64,000 nucleotides of DNA, from assembly GCA_965197275.1 (NCBI GenBank), contig CBDAMQ010000031.1:248001-312000 (forward strand). Direction: 5' to 3'. Below the pieces are notes generated by a model. That model ran no database searches. It was not told the origin of the DNA and saw nothing but the letters and a program-made list of their open reading frames with translations. The DNA comes from DASCOT01 sp965197275 (lineage in GTDB: Bacteria > Acidobacteriota > UBA890 > WLXD01). Position numbers and translations under genes: made by a program. Numbering within the stretch: the first letter of the stretch is position 1; the number at the start of each line of letters is the position of its first letter. Of this stretch, positions 17,228 through 25,645 are shown one piece after another.

Positions 17228-18163
17228 ATGGCCCTTTTCCCCCTCTGGTCCAAACGGCGTCAAGCGCTCGTCAGCGCGCTCGTCGTGGCCGCCACATCCA
17301 TGGCGCCAGGCAAGACGACGGCGGCTCCGGCGTTGCCGGGGCAGGCATCACCGACAGGGGTAGCGCGTTCGCAGGGGAACACGGAGACGACGCCTCTGTG
17401 GCGCGGCGCTGATGGGCAACTGCTGCCGTTTCGGAGTCATTCCGAGGCGGTGGAGTTCCTCGAGCAGGCAGAGGTTACCTCAGCACGGGCGTTCGGTGCG
17501 GGGACCACCGGACTGCAGCGAGCCGTTCTCGAGCTCGGAGCCGTCAGCGCGCGTGCCGCGGTTCACTACGTCGACGAATCGAGCCGCAATCAACGCATGT
17601 TCGGGCGTCGATTCCGCTTCTACCACGATAGCTACAAGAGTCAATGTGCGGCATACGAGCTGGCGCGGTTGTTCCGACTCGAAAACGTCCCACCGACGGT
17701 CTGCCGCATGATCCGTGGCCGCCCTGCGAGCGTGCAGCTCTGGGTCGAGGGGGCGATGTCGGAGGCAGATCGTCTGGAGCAGGCGATCGAGCCGCCGGTG
17801 GCACGGATCTGGATTCGTCAAATGCAGGCGATGCGCCTGTTCGACACGTTGATCTTCAACGACGACCGCAACACGGGAAACCTCCTGTTCGACGCCGAGT
17901 GGAGGTTGTGGATGATCGATCACACGCGTGGCTTTCAAGAGCATACCGACCTGCGCGACGCCGACGAGTTTTACTCGTGCTCGCGCGAGTCCTGGGAACT
18001 ACTGCAGACGCTGACCGACGCCGAGATGCGCCGAGCGGTGCAGGCGTATCTCAACTCCGTGCAGGTCGAGACGCTGCTTTCTCGGCGAGGCGATCTCGTG
18101 GTGTACCTCCAGCGTCTGATCGATGAGCGCGGCGAGGCCGCCGTGCTGCGCGACGTCCCGTAG
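17228..18163 (+). CDS. Exported Fam20/PI4K-like (atypical) kinase-fold protein
   Basis: A 311-residue protein with a signal peptide-like N-terminus (SALVVAATSMA) and a low-complexity linker to about residue 55. The C-terminal half carries signatures of the atypical kinase group that includes HipA, PI3/4-kinases and secreted Fam20 kinases. NDDRNTGN (211-218) matches the catalytic loop D-R-x-x-G-N, and DHTRGF (231-236) matches the metal-binding D-x-x-x-x-F motif. A Lys at 137 and a helix Glu at 144 (SYKSQCAAYELARLF) could be the nucleotide-binding pair. If exported, it would phosphorylate proteins or lipids outside the cytoplasm, as Fam20C does in animals. The activity is inference; it could equally be a pseudokinase. 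It stands just upstream of the MutS-like gene. Confidence 0.75.
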   Translation: MALFPLWSKRRQALVSALVVAATSMAPGKTTAAPALPGQASPTGVARSQGNTETTPLWRGADGQLLPFRSHSEAVEFLEQAEVTSARAFGAGTTGLQRAVLELGAVSARAAVHYVDESSRNQRMFGRRFRFYHDSYKSQCAAYELARLFRLENVPPTVCRMIRGRPASVQLWVEGAMSEADRLEQAIEPPVARIWIRQMQAMRLFDTLIFNDDRNTGNLLFDAEWRLWMIDHTRGFQEHTDLRDADEFYSCSRESWELLQTLTDAEMRRAVQAYLNSVQVETLLSRRGDLVVYLQRLIDERGEAAVLRDVP

Positions 18164-18183
18164 TCTCAGGGCACTGGCCGGCC

Positions 18184-18192
18184 TGCTAGCAT
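18184..18192 (+). promoter_or_regulatory. Predicted extended -10 element (TGCTAGCAT), possible leaderless start
   Basis: The TAGCAT hexamer ends six bases before the MutS-like start codon, with TG positioned as in extended -10 promoters. There is no ribosome binding site between, so the mRNA would be leaderless. Confidence 0.5.
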
Positions 18193-18198
18193 CAGCGA

Positions 18199-19845
18199 AT
18201 GATCCCGATACCCGATCTGTTGCACGGCCGTGAGCGTGCGTACCCGGACAACGGACTGCTCGAGGATCTGCTCGAGCTGGCGTTCCTCGGGTCCAATGAG
18301 ACGGCGCGAATTCACCAGCACATCGGTCAGTCGCCTCTGGAGACTTCGCCTTGGGATCCGGCGCTGTTCGCCGAGGACGTGTTCCTCACCGAGTTTGTAG
18401 AGGACTCCTCGTGCATAGAGATCGGTGGCACCGAGTACCACGCTCACCCTGAGTTCCTGCAAAGGGTTCTGGCGCGTCCGCCAGTCGATCTCGAGACGGT
18501 CCATTTCCGGCAGGCCATCTTGCGCGAGCTCGAAACCGACGCCGACATACGAGATCGTACCGAGCAGCTCTACGTCGAGCTGATCGCCTTGCTCGATCTG
18601 ATCAAGTCGGCGCATACGGTACGGACCGTCGACAACACGCCACACCGCCTTGGCATGCTCGGACAGGCGCGCCACGTCATCAACCTGATGGTCAACGATT
18701 TCGACGCGTGTTCCTCAGGTTTGCGCCGAATCCACGAATCGGGTGTCGGCATTCAGGCGACGCGCGACTATCTCATCCTTACCGACCTACTGGCCTACGA
18801 AGACAACATTGCCTCGGTGAGCGTGTCACTGCAGCTCGGCGCCGATGGTCGGATCAAGAAGCTCCAGATCGAGGACTTCGAGGAAGCGCGGGACAACCGC
18901 TTCTACAAGTCGGCATGGCGTCGTTGGCGCGAGTTGTTCGACACCTATTGGCGTGGTTACAACCTCAGCTCGCGCGAGATGGTCAACCGCGTGATCATCG
19001 ACGTGTACCAGCGCATCGCGCCGTCGCTGGCCCGCGTGTTGACGCTCGTCGGCCATCTTGAGTTCTTTCTCACCAGCCGCGCCTTCGCCGACAACTGTCG
19101 AAAGCAGGGGCTCGATGTGTGCATCCCGACGGTGGTCAGCAGGGGCTCACTGCGGTTGGGTCAGGCATTCAACCCGCTGCTACTGAGACAGGATGCGCCG
19201 CCTGTCGCTTGCGACATTACCGAGGACGACGACGAGTCGATCACCGTGGTGACGGGGCCGAATTCGGGGGGCAAGACACGTCTGCTTCAGGGCCTGGGGT
19301 TGGTGCAACTGATGGCGCAGTCGGGTATCTACGTCGCCGCCGCCGAAGCCTGCGTACCGATGCGAAGCGGCCTGTTCGCCTCCATCGTGCAGACGGATTC
19401 CGCCGATCAGCTCGAAGGGCGACTCGGTCAAGAGCTGGTGCGCATCCGCACGCTCTTTCAGCACATACGACCGCGATCGATGGTTCTCCTCGACGAGCTG
19501 TGCTCGGGAACCAATCCGTCCGAAGCGGCTGAGATCGTTCTGATGGTGCTCGAGTTGCTGAGCGAGCTGTCGCCGAGGGCGTTCATCACGACTCACTTTC
19601 TCGACCTGGCGCGCGAGCTAGACCACAAACGAACTCTACCGCACCTCGATTTTCTGCAGGTCGAGATCGAAGGCGGCGAATCGACCTATCAGTTCCTTGC
19701 CGGGGTGGCCGGAACATCGATGGCGACTGAGACAGCGCGCAGGCTGGGTGTAGATTTCGAGGTCCTGTCGCAGCAGATCCGTGCTCGCCTGGAGCGCGAC
19801 GGAGTGAGCCCACATCCCGTCGTCGAAGGGGAATCGACCGAGTAG
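18199..19845 (+). CDS. MutS-like ABC-type ATPase lacking the mismatch-recognition domain
   Basis: A 548-residue protein whose last 220 residues form a MutS domain V ATPase: Walker A GPNSGGKT (353-360), Walker B LLDELCSGTNP (near 430-439) and the switch histidine in FITTHFLDLAREL. The first 300 residues look like a helical MutS core/lever region. The N-terminal mismatch-binding domain of MutS1 and the Smr nuclease tail of MutS2 are both absent. It belongs to the large, mostly uncharacterised group annotated as MutS-related. DNA mismatch repair should not be assumed. Neighbours are the exported kinase-like gene upstream and a convergent PP2C phosphatase. Confidence 0.9.
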   Translation: MIPIPDLLHGRERAYPDNGLLEDLLELAFLGSNETARIHQHIGQSPLETSPWDPALFAEDVFLTEFVEDSSCIEIGGTEYHAHPEFLQRVLARPPVDLETVHFRQAILRELETDADIRDRTEQLYVELIALLDLIKSAHTVRTVDNTPHRLGMLGQARHVINLMVNDFDACSSGLRRIHESGVGIQATRDYLILTDLLAYEDNIASVSVSLQLGADGRIKKLQIEDFEEARDNRFYKSAWRRWRELFDTYWRGYNLSSREMVNRVIIDVYQRIAPSLARVLTLVGHLEFFLTSRAFADNCRKQGLDVCIPTVVSRGSLRLGQAFNPLLLRQDAPPVACDITEDDDESITVVTGPNSGGKTRLLQGLGLVQLMAQSGIYVAAAEACVPMRSGLFASIVQTDSADQLEGRLGQELVRIRTLFQHIRPRSMVLLDELCSGTNPSEAAEIVLMVLELLSELSPRAFITTHFLDLARELDHKRTLPHLDFLQVEIEGGESTYQFLAGVAGTSMATETARRLGVDFEVLSQQIRARLERDGVSPHPVVEGESTE

Positions 19846-19857
19846 GTAAGGTAAGTG

Positions 19858-20610
19858 CTAGGCGCTGGGACAGTGCACGACGACCGCCGTGACGTTGTCG
19901 GTGCCGTCCTCGGCGCAGGCAGTGTCGACGATAGAGCGCGCCGTATGGTCGGCCCGGGCACCGTCGGAAGCGAAGGTGCCGATGCGCTCGGCATCCATCA
20001 CCTGGGTCATGCCGTCCGTGCCGAGCACCCAGATATCCCCGGCAAACGCCTCGCCCTCGATCACGTCCACCTCCACGTCGGGTGTGTTTCCGATGCTTCG
20101 TGTCAGCACGTTGCGCATTGGGTGTCGGGCGGCATCTTCCGGGGTTATGACACCCAGGCGCACCTGTTCGGCAAGCACTGAGTGGTCGTCGGTGATCTGG
20201 CGGGAGACGCCGTCGCGTATCAGCCAGGCGCGCGAGTCGCCAACGTGCGCCACCCGGTAGTCTCCGCCGACGAGGAGCAGTGCGGTTAGCGTCGTACCCA
20301 TGCCGCTACGCTCCGCGTGCTGTATTGACTCCTCGTAGATGGCGGTGTTCGCCTGTTGGAATGCGCGAGTCAGCTCAGCCGCCCCGATGGCCTCGTCGGT
20401 GTGCTCGGCGACGAATTCGTGCAACACCTCGACGGCCAGGTGGCTGGCGCGCTCGCCGGCGTTGTGACCGCCCATGCCATCAGCGACGATGAACAGGCCC
20501 AGGTCGCGGTCTACCTTGAGCGAGTCTTCATTGTGATCGCGGACTCGTCCGACCAGCGTGTAGTACCCGACGTCGACGGGTGGGCGGGACGGGGCAGCTG
20601 GATCGATCAT
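19858..20610 (-). CDS. PP2C-family protein phosphatase
   Basis: A 250-residue soluble Ser/Thr phosphatase that removes phosphate using two metal ions. PPM motifs are in order: RDHNED, VADGMGGHNAGE, GMGTTLTALLL, VGDSRAWL, LGTDGMT and GTDNVTAVVV. All aspartates expected for metal binding are present. It diverges from a degenerate kinase gene 230 bases away, and the kinase-phosphatase pairing is typical of bacterial Ser/Thr signalling. It may also counteract the TPR kinase at 10.2 kb. A strong TACAAT -10 lies about 35 bases upstream. It converges with the MutS-like gene. Confidence 0.95.
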   Translation of the reverse strand: MIDPAAPSRPPVDVGYYTLVGRVRDHNEDSLKVDRDLGLFIVADGMGGHNAGERASHLAVEVLHEFVAEHTDEAIGAAELTRAFQQANTAIYEESIQHAERSGMGTTLTALLLVGGDYRVAHVGDSRAWLIRDGVSRQITDDHSVLAEQVRLGVITPEDAARHPMRNVLTRSIGNTPDVEVDVIEGEAFAGDIWVLGTDGMTQVMDAERIGTFASDGARADHTARSIVDTACAEDGTDNVTAVVVHCPSA

Positions 20611-20645
20611 CGTGCTCGAGGTTGCCGGGTGCCAGGACCGGGGGA

Positions 20646-20651
20646 TTGTAG
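20646..20651 (-). promoter_or_regulatory. Predicted -10 element of the PP2C gene
   Basis: TACAAT on the minus strand, about 35 bases before the start codon. A short inverted repeat CCGGTC-GTC-GACCGG lies at 20660-20674, just upstream, where a regulator could bind; such repeats are common by chance in GC-rich DNA. Confidence 0.4.
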
Positions 20652-20840
20652 CCGATGCGCCGGTCGTCGACCGGTGATACGCCTCCCAGATGTCCGTCGG
20701 TGAAGCCTTTCGAGACGATCAGGGCACACCTGTCACCGGGTTTCCGCGCCTGGACACGCCGTTGACGGACAAACGGGTACACGCCTTGCCCCAGAAACGC
20801 ATCAGCGGCAGGCTCGATGATGGTGATTCTGGAGGATGGC

Positions 20841-22343
20841 ATGAAGCGTGATCGAGGGGCTAGGATGCCCACTGAAATGGGTACCCTTCCCCGCTGCGGT
20901 CGCTACGAGTTGCTGGCGGCGATCGGCAACGGATCAGGTCGAGAAGTCTGGCGGGCGGTTGACCCGCGTAGCCAGCAGTGTGTCGCGATCAAGAGGTTCG
21001 CGCCGATCAGCCGCCACCCGCTTGCCGCCCATCGGTTGCATGACGAGGTACAGGCGATTTTTGGCGCTGCCGTCGAGCACGGTGGAAACGAGCTCGTGCA
21101 GCTTCTTGACATGGGGCTCGAGCGGGATCGCACGTGGGTTGCGGCCGAGCTCCTGGAAGTTCCGACCCTGACCGACGTCCAGGCAGATTCGGGGCTGACT
21201 CCGAAACAGGTCGCTGATTACGTTGTGGCGGCCGCCGCCGCCGTCGACCAGCTCAACGGGCGCGGTTTTGTTCACGCAAATCTGAAGCTGTCGAACGTCT
21301 TCGTCGATGTTGCCGGTGAGGTCAAGCTCGCCGACCCCTTTCTGGTTGAGGTGCTGGGGCCGCGACTGCTGGAGGAGGAGCTGCCGGAATCCCTCGTCAG
21401 CCATATGGCGCCGGAACTGGTTAACGGCGCCCCGGTGAGTCCGTTGTCGGACCAGTACGCGCTGGGGGTGATCGCCTACCGTTTGCTCGGCGGCGCAGCG
21501 CCATTCGACGGCGTCAGCTCGCTAGAATACCTCTACGCCACCGTTTACATGGAAGCCACAGCTCTCTCGGTACACATGGCGGGTCTGGGTACCGAGGTGG
21601 ATCGGGTCGTGCGCCGCGCCATGGCGAAGGCACCCGGCGACAGGTTCGCGGATTGTCGGTCGTTCGCGCGACAGCTGGCGGCGGTGATCAGTGCGCGTAC
21701 GGGTGAACGGCTCGAACCGGCACGGAAAGCGGAAGCGCCGACTGTTCGGCTCCGCCCGGCTACGGACACTGCCGGGTGGCCCGGCCCGCGCGCCACGGAG
21801 TCTCGGGCCCGTGACTCCACCGGTGCTCGGTTCCCGGTGAGTGGGCCATCCCCAGTCGATGAGCCGGAGGACAAGATCGAGCTTCAGGCAGTGGATCAGG
21901 ACGGGAATGTCGCCGTACCGTCGGAAGAGCGGCGGCCCGTTGACGAAGACGCGATCTCGGAGGAAGCCGCCGACGAGGATCTGCCGATCGCACAGATCCG
22001 CATACCAACAAGCGCGCCGGCCGATGACACTACCGAATTCGAGGCGGCGGAAGATCCGAAGCTCCCTGTGGCCGGCTGGGCGATCGCGCGGCGGCGGGGG
22101 TGGTGGGATCCAGGTGCCGTTTGGCGTTCGATCTCCGGCCTGTTGCACGGAAGTCGACGCCACAACCGTAGTGGTTCGGCTGTGCGCGAAGACGGCATCG
22201 ACTACTGGAGGCTCGACTCCCACCGATCCGCACTCGACACCGATGCTGCGCACTACTACTCCGCGCCATCGCTCGATCCTGAGTGGGAGCTACACGTGCT
22301 CACTGACCGCCTCGGTTCCCAGGTTTGGGTTAACGGTGTTTAA
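20841..22343 (+). CDS. Degenerate Ser/Thr kinase (pseudokinase) with truncated PEGA-like C-terminus
   Basis: A 500-residue protein with an N-terminal protein kinase fold. The glycine loop (GNGSGREVW) and VAIK lysine (Lys51) are present, but the HRD catalytic loop reads HANLKLSN (145-152), replacing the catalytic Asp by Asn, and DFG reads DPF (165-167). It is therefore probably a pseudokinase or very weak kinase. A disordered acidic linker (residues 300-440) follows. The coding frame stops at TAA after VWVNGV and then continues open for 67 codons in the same frame, so the C-terminal domain seems broken. The start chosen has GGAGG five bases upstream; ATGs 24 and 36 bases downstream are alternatives. 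It diverges from PP2C. Confidence 0.8.
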   Translation: MKRDRGARMPTEMGTLPRCGRYELLAAIGNGSGREVWRAVDPRSQQCVAIKRFAPISRHPLAAHRLHDEVQAIFGAAVEHGGNELVQLLDMGLERDRTWVAAELLEVPTLTDVQADSGLTPKQVADYVVAAAAAVDQLNGRGFVHANLKLSNVFVDVAGEVKLADPFLVEVLGPRLLEEELPESLVSHMAPELVNGAPVSPLSDQYALGVIAYRLLGGAAPFDGVSSLEYLYATVYMEATALSVHMAGLGTEVDRVVRRAMAKAPGDRFADCRSFARQLAAVISARTGERLEPARKAEAPTVRLRPATDTAGWPGPRATESRARDSTGARFPVSGPSPVDEPEDKIELQAVDQDGNVAVPSEERRPVDEDAISEEAADEDLPIAQIRIPTSAPADDTTEFEAAEDPKLPVAGWAIARRRGWWDPGAVWRSISGLLHGSRRHNRSGSAVREDGIDYWRLDSHRSALDTDAAHYYSAPSLDPEWELHVLTDRLGSQVWVNGV

Positions 22344-22547
22344 GCAGCCGAGGCACCGGGCGCCCTGCTCGTGCGCGGTAAGTCGAGTGAGGTGGTCAAG
22401 CTCGAACTGCGCTGTGCAGACGATGTGCTGGCCGCCAAGGAAGTGGTGTTGCACCCGCTCATGTCGAAACGCTGGGATGCCGACACAACCGCAGAGGCTG
22501 CGGCGCTGCCGGCGGCATCCGTCGATGATTCGGAGGACTCAGAATAG
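22344..22547 (+). pseudogene. In-frame continuation of the pseudokinase after a TAA stop (PEGA-like tail)
   Basis: Directly after the TAA the same frame encodes 67 codons starting AAEAPGALLVRGKSSEVVKL and ending in an acidic tail DDSEDSE before TAG. Joined to the preceding QVWVNG this resembles a PEGA domain (V-x-V-N/D-G ... G ... V-x-L-x-L). A single base change from a sense codon to TAA, a sequencing error, or programmed readthrough could explain it. Its end overlaps the end of the convergent HerA-like gene by nine bases. Confidence 0.65.
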
Positions 22548-25016
22548 GGTCGTCAGCACCCCGTCGACCGCTTGCTCGTGTGGCATCCACCCGAGCGCCA
22601 GGGCCTTGATCTCGATGTCGGTCTTGCGCGGCTTGAGCGCGATGACGTCGAGGGTGAGGCGAGCCGGGTCGTGCTCCGAGCGGATCTGATCTACCGCCGC
22701 TTCGAATTCCGCTTCGAGAGCCATCAGCTGCTCCTCGGCCGCCTCGACGTTGGCGCGCGCCCGACCCACATCCTGAGCCTGTGCCATCGCGCGCCCGGCT
22801 CCGCGTGCGGCTGTGGTCGCTTTGCCAATCGTTGCCGAGCCGACCTTCCGGCCGAGGAGGGCGGACAGCACCGTGGTGCCGATAGAGATCGCCGTTTGTA
22901 ATGTGGCGCCGCGCGCCTGCTCACGTTCGCGTTCGACAGACTGCTCGGCCCTACGTATGCGCTCGCGAATCGAGTTGAACCTGCTGGCGTACTTCCTGCG
23001 CAGTTTCTCCACCTCGAGGTCACGTGCCTCGTGGGCTCGCTCGCTGAGACGGATGCGGAACTCGGCCTCGGATTCTCCTGGTTCGGAGTACTGCTTGAGT
23101 GCCGGGCACCGGAACAGCTCGAAGCGACGGGTGCGATACAGCCAGGCGGACAGCGATCGCTTCCATGTCGCGTAACTGCGGGCCTGCGAGGCAGGGCCGA
23201 ATATATCCGCGAAACGTCCTGGCACCGGGGCGCTCGAGAGCAGATCACCGTGCCGAATCGGAGTCTCAGTGGCATGATCCCAATCGAGTGCTGACGCCGA
23301 AGCTACATCCGACGATGCCACCAGCGTAACGGTCTCCTCGGCATCGAGGCCGCGGCGTGAGTCGACGAAGTGCACTTGCGCGCGCGCCACCACGCGCGGC
23401 AGGTATACCACCTGAGCGGTGGTCATCGCGCCTCGGATCGGCAGGTGGCACTGAGGAACGCCGGGTGGGAGCACCGGACGTTCGTTTGCCGTCTCCGCGT
23501 TGAGAGCCGTCGGCGCCGACGGTCCGGTCGTGTCGCGACGGACCGTGGCCGACGAGTCGGTGATCGGCGCGGGCGAGGCGATCGCTTGTCCGTCAGCATC
23601 GGGGGTCAGGTGGCGAATCTGCGACCTCGTGAGGGGGCCGCGGAGATACGACATTGCCCAGCGTGTGTGGAAGACGACTGGGCCGTCTTCGTGCACGTTG
23701 TGCATCAGGAACACGCGTTTGCCCAGTCCGGCCAGGGTCTCGTTCATGGCGCCACGGTCGAAGCGCGTTGCGGCTGTTGCCGAGACTCCCTCGAGGCCGT
23801 CGAGCATCCTGCGCTTGTCGCGCTCGGTTTGCAGGCGACCGAGAAACCAGGTCCCGGTGTTCGAGAGCCCCTTGTAGTCGAGGTCGACAGGGTTTTGCGT
23901 CGCCATGACGACGCCCACGCCGAAGGCGCGAGCCTGTTTGAGCAAAGTGAGCAGAGGCTTCTTGGAGGGCGGTTCTGCCACCGGGGGCATGTAGCCGAAG
24001 ATCTCGTCCATATAGAGCAGAGCGCGCAGGCTCGTGGTACCGGATCGGGTCCGCATCCAGCCCAGCAGCCGGTTCAGCAGCAGCGTGACCACGAACATCC
24101 GCTCTTGGTCCGACAGGTGGGCGATGTAGATGATCGACACTCGGGGCGTGCCTTGCGCGCCATACAGCAGGTGCTGGGGGTCCATGGACTCGCCAGTCAA
24201 CCAGGCGCCGAAACCCGGAGCAGCCAGCAAGTTGTTGAGTGACAGCGCCAGGTCGAAACGGTCCTTCGGTGGGAAGAACGAGTCCAAATCCATCACGCCG
24301 ACTCTTTGAATCGGTGGCGATTGGATCAGCTGGATAAGCCGGCCGAGGTCGAGATCCTGTCCCTGGCGCCAGGTGTAATCGATGATCTTCGCCAACAAGA
24401 TGTGCTGACGTGAGCGGAGGGGGTCGGCGTCGATGCCCATGAGAGCCAGCAAGCTCGTGGCGGCCGTGCTGATCTGCTCGCGGTACAGATCGGCGTCGGC
24501 GATTACCTCCGCGCCCGGCGCCGCGAACGACGACAGAATCGACAGCGGACGCCCGGACTCGGATCCCGGCGTGTAGACCGAGAAGTCGGCCGCCGACCGA
24601 AGGCGTCGGATGCGCTCGCCGTCCTGGCCCCACGAGCCGAGCCCCTGGCGCCATATGTTTGCCTCAGCCTCGGCGAACTGAGCGGGGGTCATGCCGTTGC
24701 GCTGCGCGTCGTCGGGGTTGATCCACGGCGCGAAGTCCTTCGGCCGGAGGTCGGGGAACGTCAGTAGCAGGTTGGTGAGATCTCCCTTGGGGTCGATAAC
24801 CAGCGCCGGGACCCCATCGATCGCGGCCTCCTCCAGGAGACTCACGCAAAGGCCTGTCTTGCCGCTGCCGGTCATGCCCACACACATCGCGTGCGTGGTC
24901 AGATCCTTGGAGTCGTAGAGCAGCAGCTCGTCCTTCATGGCGCCGTGCTCGAGGTCGTATTCGCGCCCGAGGTAGAACGCTCCCAGTTTTTCGTAGGCGT
25001 CAGGGGACGGGTTCAC
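22539..25016 (-). CDS. HerA/FtsK-like ATP-binding protein with C-terminal coiled coil
   Basis: An 825-residue ATPase of the HerA-like (DUF87) group. Walker A is GMTGSGKT (47-54), followed closely by ALVIDPKGDL, and the Walker B is LLYMDEIFGYMPP. The sensor-like MATQNPVDLDYKGLSNTGTW motif is typical of this clan. Roughly residues 560-740 form a charged helical coiled coil, interrupted by a Gly/Ala stretch. HerA relatives are hexameric DNA translocases, but some proteins of this type act on other substrates. The GTG start has GGAG seven bases upstream; a longer in-frame start 24 codons earlier lacks this support. It converges on the pseudokinase gene; a functional link is possible but unproven. 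Confidence 0.88.
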   Translation of the reverse strand: MNPSPDAYEKLGAFYLGREYDLEHGAMKDELLLYDSKDLTTHAMCVGMTGSGKTGLCVSLLEEAAIDGVPALVIDPKGDLTNLLLTFPDLRPKDFAPWINPDDAQRNGMTPAQFAEAEANIWRQGLGSWGQDGERIRRLRSAADFSVYTPGSESGRPLSILSSFAAPGAEVIADADLYREQISTAATSLLALMGIDADPLRSRQHILLAKIIDYTWRQGQDLDLGRLIQLIQSPPIQRVGVMDLDSFFPPKDRFDLALSLNNLLAAPGFGAWLTGESMDPQHLLYGAQGTPRVSIIYIAHLSDQERMFVVTLLLNRLLGWMRTRSGTTSLRALLYMDEIFGYMPPVAEPPSKKPLLTLLKQARAFGVGVVMATQNPVDLDYKGLSNTGTWFLGRLQTERDKRRMLDGLEGVSATAATRFDRGAMNETLAGLGKRVFLMHNVHEDGPVVFHTRWAMSYLRGPLTRSQIRHLTPDADGQAIASPAPITDSSATVRRDTTGPSAPTALNAETANERPVLPPGVPQCHLPIRGAMTTAQVVYLPRVVARAQVHFVDSRRGLDAEETVTLVASSDVASASALDWDHATETPIRHGDLLSSAPVPGRFADIFGPASQARSYATWKRSLSAWLYRTRRFELFRCPALKQYSEPGESEAEFRIRLSERAHEARDLEVEKLRRKYASRFNSIRERIRRAEQSVEREREQARGATLQTAISIGTTVLSALLGRKVGSATIGKATTAARGAGRAMAQAQDVGRARANVEAAEEQLMALEAEFEAAVDQIRSEHDPARLTLDVIALKPRKTDIEIKALALGWMPHEQAVDGVLTTLF

Positions 25017-25219
25017 GTGTCGTCTCCGCGATCCTGTGGCCGCTATACACGGCTGTTGGCATACGGTTTCGGTGGGTGGCTCGGGCAATGTCGCCCGGTG
25101 GCCGGGAGGCGACTATTCTTGCACAGGATATCGCTGGCTCGGGTCCGTCTAACCCGCTGTAGGACCGCGGCCGGATAATTGAACAGGGTCCCTCAGCAGG
25201 CCTGCATGGAGGAGCCGCG

Positions 25220-25645
25220 TTGAGCGCCGGGTACTCGGGAACGCCGCTGCTGAAGAAGCTCGGCATCAGAACGGGAATGAAGGTCGCGTTCTTGGGATCT
25301 CCGCGCCACTATCCGGAGCTGCTCGGACCGCTGCCGGATCAGGTGCGCGTTCTGCAACGGTTGGGGAAGCGGATGGATTTCGTACACTTCTTCACAGCCA
25401 GCCAAGCGGAGCTTCGCCGACGCTTCCCGACGCTGAAGCGGGCACTGGCGAGCGACGGCACGCTGTGGATCTCATGGCCGAAGAAGGCGTCCGCCCTGCC
25501 GAAGGACCTGACCGAGTCAGATGTCCGTCACGCCGGTCTGGACGGTGGGCTCGTCGACGTGAAGATCTGCGCCGTCGATGAAGATTGGTCCGGGCTCAAG
25601 TTCGTCTACCGGTTGAAGGACCGGCCAGCCAAGAGGCGAGGATGA
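25220..25645 (+). CDS. DUF3052 family protein
   Basis: A 141-residue soluble protein matching DUF3052: AGYSGTPLLKKLGI at the N-terminus, the FVHFFTASQAEL segment, then GTLWISWPKKAS and a C-terminal GLVDVKICAVDEDWSGLKFVYR. The biochemical role of the family is unknown. It starts with TTG preceded by a strong GGAGGAG five bases upstream, which decides the start. Its stop overlaps the next gene's ATG (ATGA), so the pair is translationally coupled. Confidence 0.92.
   Translation: MSAGYSGTPLLKKLGIRTGMKVAFLGSPRHYPELLGPLPDQVRVLQRLGKRMDFVHFFTASQAELRRRFPTLKRALASDGTLWISWPKKASALPKDLTESDVRHAGLDGGLVDVKICAVDEDWSGLKFVYRLKDRPAKRRG

Noticed and set aside
20660..20674. CCGGTC-GTC-GACCGG inverted repeat upstream of the PP2C gene
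   Set aside because: A possible operator, but a 6-bp GC-only arm is common by chance here and no regulator gene lies beside it.
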